From contig CAUWHJ010000003.1 of the NCBI GenBank assembly GCA_963558655.1, forward strand, positions 1 to 64,000: a DNA stretch of 64,000 bases, read 5' to 3'. The DNA is from UMGS1590 sp963558655. GTDB taxonomy: Bacteria; Bacillota; Peptococcia; Peptococcales; Peptococcaceae. Position numbers and translations under genes: made by a program. A model generated the notes under the pieces. It was not told the DNA's origin and searched no databases. It worked only from the letters and a program-made list of their open reading frames with translations. This document shows, in pieces, positions 60,067-64,000 of the stretch. The number at the start of each line of letters is the position of its first letter. The first letter of the stretch is position 1.

Positions 60067-61980
60067 ATGGGATTTGAATATTTAACTAATGTACCATTAG
60101 CACAAGCACAGGAAGATTATTTATCTGCATTACAGGCAGCAGGTTTCGCCGGAGACGTAGAAACCATTCCTGTACAGGAAGCCTGCGGTCGAATAACAGC
60201 ACATGCAGTATATGCTGCCATCTGTGCACCGCATTATGCAGCAAGTGCCATGGACGGGGTGGCTGTTCACGCAAAAGATACGTTTGGCGCCACAGAAACA
60301 ACACCAATACAGCTGAAGCCTTCACAATATGTTGTGGTTGATACCGGAGATCCTATTCCAGAAGGCTGTGATGCGGTCATTATGGTTGAAGATATTGTGC
60401 CAAACAGCGATGATGAAACCATCACCATTTATGCAGCTGCAGCACCCTGGCAGCATATTCGTCAAATCGGTGAAGACATCTGTGCCGGCGAAATGATCTT
60501 AGCTTCCTATATGCCAATAACACCTGCGTCCATTGGCGCCATGATTGCTGGCGGTGTATTGACGGTAGATGTCATTCGTAAGCCTCTTATAGGTATTATC
60601 CCAACAGGTGATGAAATTGTCGCCCCATGCGCCAATCCTCAAGCTGGGGATATTCTCGAATTTAATTCTTCTATTTTTTCGGCAATGGTTCGTGAATGGG
60701 GTGCTGAAGCCAAAACATATCCGATAGTACCGGATCAATTCGATGCCATTCGCAATATGGTGGCTCAAACGTGTGCAGAATGTGATATGGTTATCCTTAA
60801 CGCGGGTTCTTCCGCTGGACGGGAAGATTATTCTGTATCGGTTATTCGTCAACTGGGCGAAGTGATTTATCACGGCATTGCCATCAAACCAGGAAAGCCA
60901 GCTATTCTTGGTCACTGTGGCGCTGTGCCAGTATTAGGGGTTCCTGGTTATCCGGTCAGCGGTATCATTGTTGTCGAAGAACTTCTCAAACCACTCATTA
61001 ACCATTGGCTGCATACTGTTGCCAAACCAGCACAAATGGCCACTGCTACACTTACACGTCCGGTGGTCAGTGGTCTCAAATATCACGAATTTGTTCGTGT
61101 ACGCATGGGCGTTGTTGGTGACAAGCTCACTGCTTCTCCTTTGAGCCGTGGAGCGGGCGTTGTATCTTCATTCATGAAAGCCGATGGCATTATGGAAGTG
61201 CCTCAGGGCACAGAAGGCTATGAAGCAGGCGAAGAAGTGAAAGTTCGCTTACTGAGTCCGCCTGAAAAACTTAACAATACACTTGTTGTCATCGGTAGTC
61301 ACGATCCGCTGCTTGATGAAATTGCTGATATGATGCATACAAGTAATCCACATTGTTACATGAGCAGTACCCATGTCGGTTCTATGGGTGGCATTATGGC
61401 CATCCGTCGCGGTGAGGCACACGCAGCAGGTTGTCATTTGCTGGACACTGAAACTGGTCGCTACAATATATCTTTTTTGAAAAAATATTTTCCAAATGGT
61501 GGTATTCGTCTTATTCGCTGTGTTGGACGTCAGCAAGGATTGATGATTGCAAAAAATAATCCGTTAAATATTCATGCTTTTGCTGATATTGCTAAAGATG
61601 GGGTTCGTTATGTCAATCGCCAAAAAGGCTCTGGCACACGTGTGCTCATGGATTATCTCTGTCAACAGCATCATGTCAATCCAGAGACTATTTATGGTTA
61701 CGAACGCGAAGAATTAACACATACGTCTGTGGCGGCTCAAATCGCTAATGGCAGTGCCGATGCAGGCATGGGCATCTATTCAGCTGCACAACTTTACGAT
61801 TTAGAATTCTTGCCAATTTGTATTGAGGAATATGATCTTATCATTCCGGATCATGCTTGGGATACACCAGTCGTTCAACAGCTTCTCGCAACACTGAAAA
61901 GTCCGGCTTTTCATGATAAAATGCTGGCGCTTGGCGGCTACACAGTCGATGCTCCAGGAGAGGTTATTCCAATTGAATGA
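60067..61980 (+). CDS. MoeA (2) fused to a periplasmic-binding-like domain
   Basis: A 637-residue fusion. Residues about 1-405 are a second MoeA (ASAMDGVAVHAKDTFGATE, GDPIPEGCDAVIMVEDIV, PTGDEIVAPCANPQAGDILE, LNAGSSAGREDYS). Residues about 410-637 are a PBP-like domain with AAGCHLLDTETGRYN, NRQKGSGTRVLMDYL and AAQIANGSADAGMGIY, the same type as in the regulator two genes upstream. The fusion may hold or sense oxyanions for cofactor loading. It begins 4 nt after moeA 1 and overlaps the next gene by 8 nt. Confidence 0.93.
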   Translation: MGFEYLTNVPLAQAQEDYLSALQAAGFAGDVETIPVQEACGRITAHAVYAAICAPHYAASAMDGVAVHAKDTFGATETTPIQLKPSQYVVVDTGDPIPEGCDAVIMVEDIVPNSDDETITIYAAAAPWQHIRQIGEDICAGEMILASYMPITPASIGAMIAGGVLTVDVIRKPLIGIIPTGDEIVAPCANPQAGDILEFNSSIFSAMVREWGAEAKTYPIVPDQFDAIRNMVAQTCAECDMVILNAGSSAGREDYSVSVIRQLGEVIYHGIAIKPGKPAILGHCGAVPVLGVPGYPVSGIIVVEELLKPLINHWLHTVAKPAQMATATLTRPVVSGLKYHEFVRVRMGVVGDKLTASPLSRGAGVVSSFMKADGIMEVPQGTEGYEAGEEVKVRLLSPPEKLNNTLVVIGSHDPLLDEIADMMHTSNPHCYMSSTHVGSMGGIMAIRRGEAHAAGCHLLDTETGRYNISFLKKYFPNGGIRLIRCVGRQQGLMIAKNNPLNIHAFADIAKDGVRYVNRQKGSGTRVLMDYLCQQHHVNPETIYGYEREELTHTSVAAQIANGSADAGMGIYSAAQLYDLEFLPICIEEYDLIIPDHAWDTPVVQQLLATLKSPAFHDKMLALGGYTVDAPGEVIPIE

Positions 61981-63301
61981 ACAAGTTGATGTGGCCGTTA
62001 TCGGCGGCGGTGTACTCGGTTGTTTTGCGGCACGCAATTTGCGACGCTGGATGCTTAATACAACACTGATCGAAGCAGAAGAAGACGTTTGCATGGGCAT
62101 TAGTCGCGCTAATTCTGCTATTGTATATGCTGGCAGTGATAATCAACCTGGAAGCCTGAAAGCGCAACTGACCGTGCGTAGCAACGCTGCTTTCGAAAGA
62201 CTCTGCAACGAGCTTGATGTTCCTTTTACACGTTGTGGCAGCCTTATGGTAGGCGACAGTCCATACATTGAAGAAAAATTACGCAGCAAATTCGAGAAAG
62301 GTTGCCGTAATGGTGTACCGAATCTCAAACTTTTGAACGGAGACGAAGCAAGAACGCTGGAACCATTACTTGCTAAAACGGTTACAGCAGCACTTTATGC
62401 CCCTACAACAGCTACTGTGGAACCTTGGCAACTGAATATTGCTGCCTATGAAAATGCACGCGACAATGGCGCACATATGAGGTTTCATACTCGTGTGACC
62501 GACATTCACATAAGAGAAAAGGACTATCTTTTGGAAACAACCAACGGTGATATTGCTGCACAATGCGTCATAAACTGTGCAGGACTATCTGCAGCACAAG
62601 TTCACGCATTAGCCTTCCCCGGTGAAATAGGAATACGTTTAGATGCTGCCGATTATATCGTACTCAATCGTCAAGCACCAACACCACAACATATTCTTTT
62701 TCAAGAATTGAAGCAAGGTAAAGGCATCACTATGATTCCAACAGTACAAGGAAATTTGTTAATAGAGGGTTTGCCACGCTCTTTAGGCCGTACGCTCACT
62801 GCAACCACAAAAGAAGGGCTTGCGGCACTGTGCCAACAAGCAAAAATGCTGCTTCCTTCTTTTCAGCGCACACATATCATCTGTTCTTTTGCAGCAGTAC
62901 GTCCCAACCCAATAGATATGAACCAACGCCATACACGTTTACACGATTTTGTTATCGCAACGCCTAAGCCGAATTTTTTCAGCCTTATCGGCATTAAAAC
63001 CCCCGGTCTTACCTGTGCTGACAGTTTGGGTTATATGCTTGCACGGCGCATTGCCACTTTTCTCAAGGCACCTGTCAATCCAAACTTTCAGGCACAACGG
63101 CATGGTATTCATACAGAAGATGGTGCTATTGTTTGTCAATGTGAAGGCATCAGCGAAGCAGCTATACGCGCGGCCATTGCTCAAGGTGCCAAAAGCATTG
63201 ATGGCGTAAAACATCGTGTTGGAAGCGGTATGGGACCATGTCAAGGCAGTCGTTGTCGGCGTCGTATTCAAGCATTATTGGAGGCGGATTGCCATGAATG
63301 A
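61973..63301 (+). CDS. FAD-dependent oxidoreductase with BFD-like [2Fe-2S] domain
   Basis: A 442-residue flavoprotein of the glycerol-3-phosphate dehydrogenase (GlpA) / DAO type. The N-terminal Rossmann motif is VAVIGGGVLGCFAARNL, and the C-terminal domain (about 385-442) carries four Cys as IVCQCEG and GPCQGSRC, a BFD-type [2Fe-2S] site. The substrate is unknown; GlpA-like proteins oxidise glycerol 3-phosphate, and relatives oxidise amino acids. It starts at TTG 61973, inside the end of moeA 2, with AGGAGAGG upstream. Next gene is another flavoprotein, partly overlapping. Confidence 0.87.
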   Translation: MNEQVDVAVIGGGVLGCFAARNLRRWMLNTTLIEAEEDVCMGISRANSAIVYAGSDNQPGSLKAQLTVRSNAAFERLCNELDVPFTRCGSLMVGDSPYIEEKLRSKFEKGCRNGVPNLKLLNGDEARTLEPLLAKTVTAALYAPTTATVEPWQLNIAAYENARDNGAHMRFHTRVTDIHIREKDYLLETTNGDIAAQCVINCAGLSAAQVHALAFPGEIGIRLDAADYIVLNRQAPTPQHILFQELKQGKGITMIPTVQGNLLIEGLPRSLGRTLTATTKEGLAALCQQAKMLLPSFQRTHIICSFAAVRPNPIDMNQRHTRLHDFVIATPKPNFFSLIGIKTPGLTCADSLGYMLARRIATFLKAPVNPNFQAQRHGIHTEDGAIVCQCEGISEAAIRAAIAQGAKSIDGVKHRVGSGMGPCQGSRCRRRIQALLEADCHE

Positions 63302-64000
63302 CTGTGATATTCTCGTCATTGGTGGCGGCGTTGCCGGCCTGGCTGCCGCAACAGCTGCTGCAAAAGGTGATGCACAAGTATGTTTGATTGAACATGAAGA
63401 AAAACTTGGCGGCATTCTCAGACAATGCGTTCATAGAGGTTTCGGCCCTGGCTTAGATGGTCCAAGTTACATTACCAACCTCTTAAAAAAACTGCCACAG
63501 CATATTCAAATCTATACCAATACAACTGTTCTTGCGTTAGAACAAACACGAACGGCTCTAATTGCCCGTCCGCAAACAATGCGTGAGAAACTGCATTTCA
63601 AACAGGTGGTGCTTGCAACAGGATGCTACGAAACACCTATTGGCGCGCTTTCCATTGCCGGCACTCGCCCCAAGGGCATCTATACAGCTGGAGAAATGCA
63701 AGCAATGATTAATATTGACTGCAAATACCCAAAAGGGCCAGTTGTTATTCTCGGTAGTGGCGATTTAGGGCTCATCATGGCAGCTCAATTAGCCGATGCA
63801 GGGTTTTGTGTCATCCTTGTAGAGCAACGATCAAGTTGCGGCGGATTACGCCGCAATCAATCTTGTTTAGCGAAAGAAAATGTTCATCTTTACTGCAATA
63901 GCTCTATCATTGAAATTATCGGAGAACCAAAACTTGAAGCTGTTTGTTTAACAAACGGCACCGTTATTCCTTGTCAAACGCTGCTTATTGCTTGTGGGTT
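63294..64000 (+). CDS. FAD/NAD(P)-dependent oxidoreductase, cut by the window end
   Basis: An open frame from ATG 63294 that runs off the window, giving about 235 residues. It has an FAD motif VIGGGVAGLAAATAAAKG, LGGILRQCVHRGFG, LATGCYETPIG, and a second Rossmann motif VVILGSGDLGLIMAAQL for NAD(P). The combination with the preceding gene resembles the two-flavoprotein oxidoreductases (HcnB/HcnC-like or GlpA-associated) of anaerobes. GGAGGCGGA lies upstream and the start overlaps the previous stop by 8 nt. Confidence 0.85.
   Translation, partial: MNDCDILVIGGGVAGLAAATAAAKGDAQVCLIEHEEKLGGILRQCVHRGFGPGLDGPSYITNLLKKLPQHIQIYTNTTVLALEQTRTALIARPQTMREKLHFKQVVLATGCYETPIGALSIAGTRPKGIYTAGEMQAMINIDCKYPKGPVVILGSGDLGLIMAAQLADAGFCVILVEQRSSCGGLRRNQSCLAKENVHLYCNSSIIEIIGEPKLEAVCLTNGTVIPCQTLLIACG

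Overview
The window looks like the chromosome of an anaerobic, low-to-moderate GC Bacillota (Firmicutes), most likely of the class Clostridia. The evidence is the gene order of its housekeeping clusters (yicC-remA-gmk-rpoZ-coaBC-metK, priA-def-fmt-rsmB-rlmN-prpC-prkC-rsgA-rpe, rimP-nusA-rnpM-ylxQ-infB-rbfA-nrnA-truB-ribF), T-box leaders on glyQS and valS, a PASTA kinase, and a tungsten-type aldehyde:ferredoxin oxidoreductase. The genus cannot be fixed from the sequence alone. No rRNA, tRNA, insertion sequence, prophage or CRISPR array was seen.

Bases 1-31,400 are nearly all core functions on the + strand: tRNA modification (tcdA), thioredoxin, a flavin reductase, nrdR-recO, the glycyl-tRNA synthetase operon behind a T-box, the gmk/rpoZ/coaBC/metK cluster, the priA-to-rpe cluster including the PrpC/PrkC phosphatase-kinase pair, plsX-acpP, and the translation operon running from rimP to ribF. 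rpsO and pnp follow, each with its own signals. Bases 34,000-50,000 carry membrane and protein-export functions (yajC, secD, secF, two TatA-type proteins, tatC), valS behind a second T-box, an unusual thioredoxin reductase with a decayed thioredoxin domain at its C-terminus, a CBS/ACT/UPF0210 trio, lspA with a pseudouridine synthase, and two tandem LysR regulators.

Bases 50,000-64,000 are more accessory. A VanR/VanS-like two-component system reads leftward. Across a shared intergenic region with a perfect 21-bp palindrome, two related secreted proteins of unknown function read rightward. An orphan HicB-like protein follows. The last 9 kb form a molybdenum/tungsten cofactor island: aldehyde:ferredoxin oxidoreductase, a MoaD-like sulfur carrier and its E1-like enzyme on the - strand, and divergently a DNA-binding regulator with a periplasmic-binding-like sensor domain, MoeA, and a second MoeA fused to the same kind of sensor domain. 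Two FAD-dependent oxidoreductases are translationally coupled to this operon, and the second is cut off by the window end.

The best candidates for something new are the thioredoxin reductase whose fused thioredoxin domain has lost its cysteines, the sensor domain shared by the Mo/W regulator and the second MoeA together with a phased-repeat operator between the divergent promoters, and the VanRS-like system facing two uncharacterised secreted paralogues.
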